Origin: an uncultured Flavobacteriales bacterium
GTDB taxonomy: Bacteria; Bacteroidota; Bacteroidia; Flavobacteriales; CALTNV01
DNA: 8,427 nt
Direction of reading: 5' to 3'
NCBI GenBank assembly: GCA_943845485.1
Contig: CALTNV010000083.1
Span: 1-8,427 of the forward strand
Shown here piece by piece: positions 1 through 7,541 of this stretch. Made by a program: the position numbers and the translations under genes. Each line of letters opens with the position of its first letter. Within the stretch, counting starts at the first letter, position 1. The notes below the pieces were generated by a model that saw nothing but the letters and a program-made list of their open reading frames with translations, made no database searches and was not told where the DNA came from.

Positions 1-761
1 GGAATCCAGTTAAATACAGAGATAAAATATATAGAACAGCGGCTGCATTAGAAAAGAAAGATACAATACCAGAAGTTGCAACACAAATGCCATTGCTCAA
101 AAAACTACAAACAGACCATTACTGGGAAATCATAAATATTAAAAAGTTAGATGATGTACGTTTAGCATTAAGAGAGCTGATTAAATATTTAGAAATAGAA
201 AAACAACTACCAGTATATACCCATTTTGAGGATGAGCTTGATTATGACGGTATTGTTGTTAAAGAGCTCGTGCATGCCTATGTGAGCTTAAAATCTTACA
301 AGGATAGAGTAGAAAGTTATATCAGAAAAAATAAAAATCATCTAACCATATCCAAACTCGCCAATAATATTGCCATTACAAAACAAGAATTAGACAGCTT
401 AGAAAAAATATTATTCACAGAAAGTGCTGCGGGTACAAAGGACGAGTTCATAAAACAATATGGGCAAAAACCGCTAGGTGCCCTAATTAGAAGTATTACC
501 GGATTAGAAAAAAATGCATTAAATGAAGCTTTTGCTGAGTTTTTACAAGTTGGTAACCTAAGAGCAGATCAAATGACTTTCGTTAAAACCATCATTTCTT
601 ATTTAAGTAAAAATGGAACCATTGATAAATCGATGTTATATGAACCACCATTTACAGATTTAAACGATCAAGGCATTAGTGGGGTTTTTGAGAATGAGGC
701 CGATTTTATAAAAGTGGTTAAAATTATAGACATTATAAATCAAAATGCTGAGGTAGGGTAA
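1..761 (+). CDS. hsdR: Type I restriction enzyme R subunit (HsdR), C-terminal part, truncated by the window edge
   Basis: The frame is open from base 3 and runs to a TAA at 759-761, so at least 252 codons of the C-terminus are present. The ATG at 87 is internal, because the protein reads on upstream of it (NPVKYRDKIYRTAAALEKK). The segment is all helical and charged. Phrases such as DDVRLALRELIKYLE followed by LPVYTHFEDELD resemble the C-terminal helical domain of EcoEI-family R subunits, which contacts the methyltransferase core. In this family the R subunit is the ATP-dependent DNA translocase and nuclease that cleaves unmodified DNA together with HsdM and HsdS. The nuclease and helicase motifs would lie left of the window and cannot be checked. 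It lies co-directionally 61 bases ahead of the Zorya operon. The family call is by recognition of the C-terminal region only. Confidence 0.82.
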   Translation, partial: NPVKYRDKIYRTAAALEKKDTIPEVATQMPLLKKLQTDHYWEIINIKKLDDVRLALRELIKYLEIEKQLPVYTHFEDELDYDGIVVKELVHAYVSLKSYKDRVESYIRKNKNHLTISKLANNIAITKQELDSLEKILFTESAAGTKDEFIKQYGQKPLGALIRSITGLEKNALNEAFAEFLQVGNLRADQMTFVKTIISYLSKNGTIDKSMLYEPPFTDLNDQGISGVFENEADFIKVVKIIDIINQNAEVG

Positions 762-802
762 TATTATGATATAATAAACTTTATTGTTTCTTATCTAACC
801 TC

Positions 803-812
803 TTATTAAATA
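803..812 (+). repeat. Left copy of a 10-bp direct repeat flanking the zor cassette
   Basis: TTATTAAATA occurs here, 10 bases ahead of the zorA start, and again at 7522-7531 just behind the zorD stop. Both copies continue as one differing base and then AAAA, giving 14 matches in 15. The sequence is AT-only in an AT-rich spacer, so chance is a real alternative. Confidence 0.3.
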
Positions 813-822
813 AAAAAAAACT
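808..822 (+). promoter_or_regulatory. A-rich translation initiation leader of zorA
   Basis: A run of nine A (812-820) sits directly before CT and the ATG at 823. There is no GGAGG-like sequence. Bacteroidota often start translation from A-rich leaders without Shine-Dalgarno pairing, so this supports the chosen start. I could not find a convincing TAnnTTTG-type promoter box in 762-822, so the operon promoter is not assigned. It may lie in this AT-rich gap or inside hsdR. Confidence 0.4.
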
Positions 823-2406
823 ATGAGTACTTTTTTAATTGTCATTTCAGGACTGGCTATTGTTGGTTTATTTACTTATCAAGTAATTAAATTATTAAAA
901 TTTTACCTTCAAGAAAAAAAGGATATTTTCATTTTATCTTCTCTTGTTGAAACAATTAAATATGATGACGTCAATACTGATCATCATATTGTAACAGAGG
1001 AATTATATGATAAGCACCCAGGTTCACATGTTTTAAGTATTTGGAGAGAATTTGAAGAGTCTTTAGTTATAAAGGATGATCATATTGAAAACACCCTAGA
1101 TGCAGATCACTTTTTTAATGAAAACAGTCTATGTCCAAGCATATTTAGTAGAGACTCTTTCAAAGGGATTCCAAATATTTTAGTTGGTATTGGTGTATTA
1201 TTTACTTTTATAGGATTAGTTGTAGGTCTTGGAGGATTAGATATAGCTTCAGACAATATAGAGTCTTTAAAAAAAGGAATAGCATCAGTGGTTAATGGAG
1301 CAAAAGTGTCATTTATTTCATCCATTGTTGGTATTTTCTTTAGTGTTACGTTTTCATCGATTTATCTCAATTATAAAACAAAGCTTAGAGATAAAATTCG
1401 TGAGCTACAAAATGATATTGATTTTAGATATCCAAGAACAAATCCAGAAAAGTCTTTGGCTGAAATGAGAGAATATGCTAAAGAAACTGAAAATCATCTA
1501 GGAGCTCTGAGCGAAACTTTAGGTGATAGATTACAAAGTGTGGTTAGAGAAATGGGAAGTGAAATAAGACAAGGCATTGAAACTTCTTTGAGCAGTACAA
1601 TTGGACCATATATGGAGAAAATTGCAGATAAAGCAATGAATTCATCAGAAACTGCTTTTGATAAAATTGTTGAAGAGTTCCTTTCTATAGTAAGTAAAGC
1701 AGGTGAAGAACAACAGAAATTAATTATTGAAACCAATAAAACGCTGCAAAGTTCCTTAGTAGATTTTAGAAATGAATTTACTGGTCAGGTTACAGGACTA
1801 AAAGAAGTCATCGAAAATTTAAACAAGTCCTATCATTTTTTAGAAAATGAATTGGTAAATAAATTTAGTGAAGTTGTAAATAGTTTAACGGTTGCCATAA
1901 ATGAAAATGAAAGAACACAAAGTCAATTAGAAACACAGATTTCAAAGCAAGATGTTATTGTGTCTAATATGCAATCAACTTCTAAAACACTTGAAACATT
2001 AAATGACGATATAAAATCTTTATTTAATAAATTCAATTATCAATTCGAACAAAGTATTAGGTCTTTTAACATGACTACAAATAATCTAGAAACAATTTAT
2101 GATGCTAATACCGAAGCAACAAATCAAATGAAGAATGCTGCAAAAAACTTGAAAGAGCCTTTTGATGTACTTCAGTTGGAGTATGCGAAAATGAGAAAAG
2201 AAATCCAAAAGTCGGTTGAAAATATTTCTAACAAAATGAATGATGTGCTAAATTCATATTTTACACAAGTACAACAACAAACTTCAGAGAGAATGACAGA
2301 ATGGAATAATCAAACAACAAGTTTTTCTTCTGCTATGTTAGATGTTACAGGTGAATTAAACGAGATTATTGAAAAAATGAAAAAGAATCAGAAGCTAATC
2401 AAATAA
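823..2406 (+). CDS. zorA: ZorA: MotA/TolQ/ExbB-type membrane motor subunit with long cytoplasmic tail (type I Zorya)
   Basis: The 527-residue protein has a membrane helix at about residues 2-23, a soluble loop at 31-115, two more helices at about 117-138 and 160-184, and then a ~343-residue tail. The TM2-TM3 layout (PNILVGIGVLFTFIGLVVG, then GAKVSFISSIVGIFF) is that of the MotA/TolQ/ExbB proton-channel family. The tail is rich in N, E, K, Q, S and T, has no further membrane segment and looks like a continuous coiled coil. In Zorya, ZorA pentamers surround a ZorB dimer in the inner membrane and the tail hangs into the cytoplasm to signal to the effectors. The E. coli ZorA, as I recall, is about 729 residues, so this tail is clearly shorter. 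The downstream ZorB, ZorC and ZorD partners exclude flagellar MotA or Tol/Exb. The ATG at 823 follows an A-rich leader and is the natural start. Confidence 0.9.
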   Translation: MSTFLIVISGLAIVGLFTYQVIKLLKFYLQEKKDIFILSSLVETIKYDDVNTDHHIVTEELYDKHPGSHVLSIWREFEESLVIKDDHIENTLDADHFFNENSLCPSIFSRDSFKGIPNILVGIGVLFTFIGLVVGLGGLDIASDNIESLKKGIASVVNGAKVSFISSIVGIFFSVTFSSIYLNYKTKLRDKIRELQNDIDFRYPRTNPEKSLAEMREYAKETENHLGALSETLGDRLQSVVREMGSEIRQGIETSLSSTIGPYMEKIADKAMNSSETAFDKIVEEFLSIVSKAGEEQQKLIIETNKTLQSSLVDFRNEFTGQVTGLKEVIENLNKSYHFLENELVNKFSEVVNSLTVAINENERTQSQLETQISKQDVIVSNMQSTSKTLETLNDDIKSLFNKFNYQFEQSIRSFNMTTNNLETIYDANTEATNQMKNAAKNLKEPFDVLQLEYAKMRKEIQKSVENISNKMNDVLNSYFTQVQQQTSERMTEWNNQTTSFSSAMLDVTGELNEIIEKMKKNQKLIK

Positions 2407-2412
2407 TCTATA

Positions 2413-3135
2413 ATGTTCAGAAAAAGAAAACTAATAGAAGAAAATCAAGAGAATTCGTTTTGGATTTCCTATACAGATATACTCTCATCACTTTTAATAA
2501 TTATTTTATTAGTAACAGCTTACGTTGTCTTTGAATTAATGACTACAAAACAGAATGTAATCCAAAATTTAGAGGAGATAACACAAGCTGAAGCTGTAAG
2601 AAAAGAAATATTAACAGTAGTACAAGAAAAATTATCTGAAAAAGGCCTCGAAGTAAATTTAGCAGATAATTTTAGTGTTTTAAGAATACCTGAGTCTACA
2701 CTTTCTTTTAAAAGTAACAACTATTACATTCCTAAAAAGATGCAAAAAGATCTTACTATAATTGGTGAGGTTCTGATTGAGGTACTTAGTAACGGTAATA
2801 AGACAGAATATTTCGATACAATTTTTATAGAGGGACATACCGACATAAGACCAACAGAGCGTGTTATGGGGAACTGGGGTTTATCATCTTTTAGAGCCAT
2901 CTCTGTTTGGAACTTTTGGGTGAAGAATGTTTCAAATAATTTTGAAAAATTATTAAATGCTGAAAGTGAGAAGTTATTTTCAGTAAGTGGTTATGGTGCA
3001 TCTAGACCTGCAACAAAGAGTCAGTTAAGTGAAGAAGATTTTAAGAAAAATAGGCGTATTGATATTCGTTTTACAGTAAGAAAACCCTCAAGTGTAGATT
3101 TCAGTAAAGTATTAAAATTATTTGATGAAAATTAA
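2413..3135 (+). CDS. zorB: ZorB: MotB/OmpA-type stator protein, peptidoglycan-anchored (Zorya)
   Basis: The 240-residue protein has a short cytoplasmic N-terminus, one membrane helix at about residues 17-42 (FWISYTDILSSLLIIILLV) and a helical linker at 44-80. A periplasmic OmpA-like domain follows at about 88-223. D22 sits at the start of the membrane helix, where MotB and ZorB carry the ion-binding aspartate. The OmpA signature is complete: IEGHTD at 139-144, SSFRA with R161, GYGASRP at 193-199 and NRRIDIRF at 213-220. The aspartate of GHTD and the arginines of the latter motifs are the expected diaminopimelate-peptidoglycan contacts. The role by family is to form the dimeric core of the ZorA5B2 motor and tether it to the cell wall. 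It starts 6 bases after zorA, and its end overlaps zorC by 11 bases. All functional residues I can check are kept. Confidence 0.92.
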   Translation: MFRKRKLIEENQENSFWISYTDILSSLLIIILLVTAYVVFELMTTKQNVIQNLEEITQAEAVRKEILTVVQEKLSEKGLEVNLADNFSVLRIPESTLSFKSNNYYIPKKMQKDLTIIGEVLIEVLSNGNKTEYFDTIFIEGHTDIRPTERVMGNWGLSSFRAISVWNFWVKNVSNNFEKLLNAESEKLFSVSGYGASRPATKSQLSEEDFKKNRRIDIRFTVRKPSSVDFSKVLKLFDEN

Positions 3136-4549
3136 TTCGAAATTTATTTTACCAAAATGGGATAATCATTTAACTAACTGGCAAAAATTAAATGAACAGG
3201 TTACCTCGATGTTATTAAAAATTTATAATAGCTCACCATCGTTTATGCAATATTATACTTTATTTAGAAGTATTTCGAATAAAAATAAGATTAGAGAAAC
3301 ATTAAAGAACGATTATAATTCAGTCTTACCATTTGCATTTATTATGCATTCGGATGAAAAATTCTACACGGCCTATTTCAATAAACCAATCATAGATGCA
3401 ATTCTTATCCATAAGAATGAAATAAGTTTGAGAACGGGGAAACTTATTCATCACGCCTTTTTGAATAATTTAAACGATGGGCAAAAAAGTATGCAGGTTG
3501 AGTTAAAAAAAAGGATATGTAATGAAATTAAATCTAATGAATTATACAATACTGAAACGCTAACAGGCATTGGTGTGTTTTCTGAAAACCCTGTAACAAC
3601 ATATGCCAATTTATGCATAGAAAAAAACATAGAACCAGAAACATTGCTAATATCAGAAGGTATTAGTCTTTACAATAATTCAAAATTCTTAAAGTTAACC
3701 AAGATAGCAACTCTTTTAATAAAATTAAAGAAACTTAATTTTAAAAATGAACATAATTTATCGAGACAAATAATAAAGAAAAGTTTTTTTAATTTAGAGT
3801 ATAGAGACAAATTGTTAGTAGGCCATGAAATAATCAAAATAGTATTAGAATCAAATAATTCAGTCTCTATTCATAAATCTTGGACACAAATGATATTATC
3901 AATTGCATCAGATCCAAGGGCGTCATCACAAAGTAAATTATATTTAAAATGGTGGTCAAAACTTGATCAAAAGTTAATAGATAAGTTTATTAAAATTTTA
4001 TCTCATAATGAAATTCTTTTATTTTTAGATGCGATATCAAAATTTGCGAGCTCCAAAAATAGTGAAATGTCTCGTATGTTTAAAAGTCGAAAACAACTTC
4101 TTGTAGGGTTATCAATTCAAAATAAAATAGAAAGGTCTCGTCTTTTTTTACCTGAACAAGTAAAAGAATACATAAAAAAAGAAAATCCAAAGTTAGACCT
4201 TAGCTTTATATGTACATTAAGTGGTTCACAAAATAAGTGTGTTATTTATTTGAAAATAGGAGATTTTCATATGATTGAAGGATCACATAATTGTAAAATT
4301 AGGATATATAAAGAGTACCCTTCAAAATATAAGATATTTAACCCAAGACTAAAAGAAATAAATTACACAAAAATTACTACAGGAATGGAATTTCATTACA
4401 CATTTAATTCAATAAAACCATATGCCATGGTGCACCATCCAAATGGTAGTTGGAAAAAAGGGGTTATTAAACTTTTAAAAAGTAATATGGAATTAGATAT
4501 AGATAAACTCTTAACAAACGAAGAAATTAATACTTTTAGATATTATTGA
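3125..4549 (+). CDS. zorC: ZorC: EH_Signature-domain cytoplasmic effector of type I Zorya
   Basis: The protein has 474 residues from the ATG at 3125. A TTG one codon earlier is possible but less likely. There is no signal peptide or membrane helix, and the protein is lysine-rich and basic. The stretch SDPRASSQSKLYLKWW (about residues 262-277), followed by a helix ending DKFIKIL, resembles the conserved DPR...W...F core of EH_Signature proteins. The C-terminal part has MIEGSHNCKIRIYK (E385) and MVHHPNGSWKKG (H437/H438), which I take as candidates for the conserved Glu and His. This motif match is from memory and the protein is divergent. Position between zorB and zorD is the strongest evidence. 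ZorC is required for type I Zorya defence and is reported to bind DNA and act with ZorD. The start overlaps the zorB stop by 11 bases, suggesting translational coupling. By eye it is the most AT-rich gene in the window. Confidence 0.83.
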   Translation: MKINSKFILPKWDNHLTNWQKLNEQVTSMLLKIYNSSPSFMQYYTLFRSISNKNKIRETLKNDYNSVLPFAFIMHSDEKFYTAYFNKPIIDAILIHKNEISLRTGKLIHHAFLNNLNDGQKSMQVELKKRICNEIKSNELYNTETLTGIGVFSENPVTTYANLCIEKNIEPETLLISEGISLYNNSKFLKLTKIATLLIKLKKLNFKNEHNLSRQIIKKSFFNLEYRDKLLVGHEIIKIVLESNNSVSIHKSWTQMILSIASDPRASSQSKLYLKWWSKLDQKLIDKFIKILSHNEILLFLDAISKFASSKNSEMSRMFKSRKQLLVGLSIQNKIERSRLFLPEQVKEYIKKENPKLDLSFICTLSGSQNKCVIYLKIGDFHMIEGSHNCKIRIYKEYPSKYKIFNPRLKEINYTKITTGMEFHYTFNSIKPYAMVHHPNGSWKKGVIKLLKSNMELDIDKLLTNEEINTFRYY

Positions 4550-4550
4550 T

Positions 4551-7520
4551 ATGATTAAAGAAATAATACAGGATTTAGAAAACGTAAAGTTTATCCATAA
4601 AGGGGAATATGTAGAGGTTATTTTCAGTGAAATTATTTACAATCAACTACAAAATGATACAATTACTGGTTTAGATTCTTTGTGGATGCTAAATGAGTTT
4701 TGTAAAAATGAATTTTATTGTGTTGGTAAAGCTAATAAAATTGAAAATGGATATAAAATTCTAGCGAGTGATATTCTTTCTCCTGAAAATCAAAATATAG
4801 TTGAAGTATTTATGATGCCAACCCCTCTTAAAGGATCTATAGAACTTAAACCTTCTGGTCTAAATGCTGCCACTAAGGGTTATAAAATTAAAGTAAAATA
4901 TCTAGAACAAGGTAAAAGAATAGCAATGCCTTATGAAACCTGTGGTTATATTTTAAAATCTCGAGGAAATTTGTACAGCTTAAATGCAAAGCAAGAAGAA
5001 GCTTTTCGCATCTATAGAGAGTATGAAGCATCAATAAACTTAAATGAAAATCAACACTATCATTTGGTGGGTGCATTTAAATCTATTCAAAATGAAAACC
5101 TTCAGGTAGTTGAAAATAGGTTTAAAACTCTTGAGATTGATGAAGTTGAAAAAGTTGGTTTAAACATTACAAAACTGGAATCTGGGAATCTTAAACTAGA
5201 ACCAAATTTGATTGGTGTAGACATTTCAGATGAATTTGCCTTAAAGAGAGAACTAAATCATTTAGGAAAAGAGGTTAAGCCAAGTACATTACATATTGGG
5301 AAAAAATTGATACAACTTGACAAAAAAGTAAGCGAAGGGGTTAAAGAAATAGAAAAAAATGATGAAATAGACAAGGAGGAAATTGAAGATTTTTTTGAAA
5401 ACCCAGGATCATATTTGGATGCGAGTAAGGTAGATATTGATACGGGTTTTTCTTTTCGTGTACAAGGGATAAGTGAGTTTACAAGAATTGAACATGGTGA
5501 TTTTGATTCCTCAGAAAACGATTGGTTTCTTTCAGGAGAAAATATAACAATAGAGAACTTTGAAGCGTATATTAAAACAGAAATTGATTTAGATGATTTT
5601 TATAAGAAAGCATTATACGCGTATACCACAAAAACAAAAAAAATAATATTTGATGGTAAAGAGTTTAAAATTCCGTCTAAAGAAGAATTAAATATTCGAA
5701 TAAAAGCGAAACGAGAAGAAATAATTCAAAGTAGTAAAGATATTGAGGATTCAGAAGATGTATTGTCTAATTTAAAGAGCAATTTAAGTTTTGATCTTAA
5801 ATATTTTGATGAAAATAAATCTATAGCAGATAGTTTTGATAATTATAGTTTAGATGATTCAGTGATGGAAAATCTTAATATTGTTCCATTTGAACATCAA
5901 TTGGTCGCAATTGAATGGATTTTTAGTATTTATCGTTCCTCTTTAATTTATAAAAAAATAAGAGGTGGTATTTTTGCTGATGATATGGGATTAGGCAAAA
6001 CATTCTCCGCACTTATGGGGATGAAAGCAATTATCGAATATGAAACAAGAAAGATTAACACACTGGACTCAAAAACTGCAAATCAAGAGAAGTCTTTCCT
6101 AGTAGTAGCTCCTCTTTCTTTACTTAATAATTGGAAAAGTGAAGTTGATAAATTTTTTAGTAAATCTCCTTTTCTAGATGTTGTTGTTTTAAATTCCCAA
6201 AATGATTTAAACAGTTTTAGATTAAAAAAAGGAGATAAAACAAATCAATTTATTAAAGAGGGTGTTTCTTTCGAAAATAGTAAAATTCAATATTCTTTAA
6301 AAGTAGGCGAGTCTTATGGTGATCAACGTTTGGATAAACCAAGAAGATTAATTTTAATTACTTATGAAACACTAAGGAATTATCAATTTTCTATGGCTCG
6401 AATTCCATTTTCTGCTGTTTTTTTTGATGAGGCTCAAAAGATTAAGAACCCTAATTCTTTAGCTACCAGGGCATCTAAGGCGCTTAATTCGGATATAAAT
6501 ATTTTAGTTACTGGAACACCCGTTGAAAATAATCTTGAAGAATATTGGTGTCTCATGGATACTGCTAATCCAACACTATTAGGTACAAAAAAAGAATTTA
6601 AAAATAATTACATTAAACCTATAAAAGACAGTGATGATGAATCATTAAAGATAAAAATAGGTAAAGAATTATATAACAATAGTGGTCCCTTTTTATTGAG
6701 ACGAACAAAAGAAGAATTAAAAACAAAGCTTGGTAAAAGCCTTCCTGATAAAGTAGAATATAAAGGAATTAAAAATTCAGATTTTAAATACCTCAGTAGT
6801 TTAGATAAATTACTCACTCCAGAACAAGATCAAAAATTTGATGAAATCAGAAAAAACGTGTCTGAGAACCATGAACATCTTAAAAATCTTCATCGTCTAA
6901 AATCATGTATGTTACATCCAAGATTAACATTTACAAAAAAATTAGATCATATGGCGTCTATAACAAGTGCAGAGTTCTGGGGAGAATCTGCAAAATTAAC
7001 TTCTCTTTTTGAGACAATTCAATTTGTAAAAAACAAACAAGAAAAATTAATAATTTTTGTTATTTCTAGAAATATTCAATATTTAATGAAAAAATGGATA
7101 AAAATAGAGTTTGGTATCAATCCAGATATTATTTCAGGGGAAACAAAAGTAGAATCATTTGACTATGACGAAACGCGGTTAGGCATGATTGATAGTTTTT
7201 CAAAAAAAGAAGGCTTTAATTTAATTATTCTATCTCCACTCGCTGCAGGCGTCGGTCTAAATGTAACAGCTGCAAATCATGTATTTCATTTAGAAAGACA
7301 TTGGAACCCAGCTAAAGAAGCCCAAGCTAATGATAGGGCCTATAGAATAGGTCAAGAAAAAGAAGTATCTATTTATTACCCCATTTCAAAACATCCTAAG
7401 TATGACAGTTTTGATATAAAATTAGACAAACTTTTAAGTAGAAAAAAATTCACAAAGGATGTTTTAATGACTTATCCTAGAATGACTGAGAAAGAACTGG
7501 CAGATCAAATTTGGAAATAA
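4551..7520 (+). CDS. zorD: ZorD: SNF2-type helicase/DNA-degrading effector of type I Zorya
   Basis: In this 989-residue protein, residues 1-440 form an N-terminal region that I cannot match to a domain by eye; it includes an acidic segment near 265-290. Residues 446-989 are a complete SNF2 ATPase: PFEHQ at 446-450, Walker A GLGKT at 480-484 (K483), motif Ia VVAPLSLLNNW, Walker B DEAQ at 626-629, motif III TGTP at 654-657, motif IV LIIFVISRN, motif V GVGLN at 900-904 and motif VI with DRAYRIGQ at 928-935. These are the ATP-binding and arginine-finger elements needed for translocation. Family work reports ZorD as an ATP-dependent enzyme that degrades DNA near the activated motor; the nuclease activity is not evident from motifs here. 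It starts 1 base after zorC. No separate nuclease gene such as zorE follows, which fits type I. A generic SNF2 helicase is the alternative, made unlikely by the neighbours. Confidence 0.9.
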   Translation: MIKEIIQDLENVKFIHKGEYVEVIFSEIIYNQLQNDTITGLDSLWMLNEFCKNEFYCVGKANKIENGYKILASDILSPENQNIVEVFMMPTPLKGSIELKPSGLNAATKGYKIKVKYLEQGKRIAMPYETCGYILKSRGNLYSLNAKQEEAFRIYREYEASINLNENQHYHLVGAFKSIQNENLQVVENRFKTLEIDEVEKVGLNITKLESGNLKLEPNLIGVDISDEFALKRELNHLGKEVKPSTLHIGKKLIQLDKKVSEGVKEIEKNDEIDKEEIEDFFENPGSYLDASKVDIDTGFSFRVQGISEFTRIEHGDFDSSENDWFLSGENITIENFEAYIKTEIDLDDFYKKALYAYTTKTKKIIFDGKEFKIPSKEELNIRIKAKREEIIQSSKDIEDSEDVLSNLKSNLSFDLKYFDENKSIADSFDNYSLDDSVMENLNIVPFEHQLVAIEWIFSIYRSSLIYKKIRGGIFADDMGLGKTFSALMGMKAIIEYETRKINTLDSKTANQEKSFLVVAPLSLLNNWKSEVDKFFSKSPFLDVVVLNSQNDLNSFRLKKGDKTNQFIKEGVSFENSKIQYSLKVGESYGDQRLDKPRRLILITYETLRNYQFSMARIPFSAVFFDEAQKIKNPNSLATRASKALNSDINILVTGTPVENNLEEYWCLMDTANPTLLGTKKEFKNNYIKPIKDSDDESLKIKIGKELYNNSGPFLLRRTKEELKTKLGKSLPDKVEYKGIKNSDFKYLSSLDKLLTPEQDQKFDEIRKNVSENHEHLKNLHRLKSCMLHPRLTFTKKLDHMASITSAEFWGESAKLTSLFETIQFVKNKQEKLIIFVISRNIQYLMKKWIKIEFGINPDIISGETKVESFDYDETRLGMIDSFSKKEGFNLIILSPLAAGVGLNVTAANHVFHLERHWNPAKEAQANDRAYRIGQEKEVSIYYPISKHPKYDSFDIKLDKLLSRKKFTKDVLMTYPRMTEKELADQIWK

Positions 7521-7521
7521 A

Positions 7522-7531
7522 TTATTAAATA
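7522..7531 (+). repeat. Right copy of the 10-bp direct repeat flanking the zor cassette
   Basis: TTATTAAATA begins one base after the zorD stop codon and repeats 803-812. It lies between the end of zorD and the first recognisable codon of the DUF2779 remnant. It could mark the right boundary of an inserted cassette, or it could be chance in an AT-rich spacer. Confidence 0.3.
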
Positions 7532-7541
7532 TAAAAGATAG

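Noticed and set aside
87..761. A complete 224-residue gene starting at the ATG at 87
   Set aside because: The same frame is open to the left edge and reads HsdR-like sequence before this ATG, so it is an internal methionine.
762..822. Bacteroidota-type promoter with TTG at 784-786
   Set aside because: No TAnnTTTG box stands at the right distance, and the spacing to the zorA start is too short.
1107..1736. Minus-strand open frames of 72 and 80 codons opposite zorA
   Set aside because: They lie fully inside a well-supported gene and show no recognisable motifs.
3122..3124. TTG start for zorC
   Set aside because: It is followed directly by an ATG in the same frame, which is the more usual start.
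823..3135. Flagellar MotA/MotB or Tol/Exb transport pair
   Set aside because: The long helical tail after TM3, the OmpA-bearing partner and the downstream EH-type and SNF2 genes fit Zorya. No flagellar, TonB or Tol genes are nearby.
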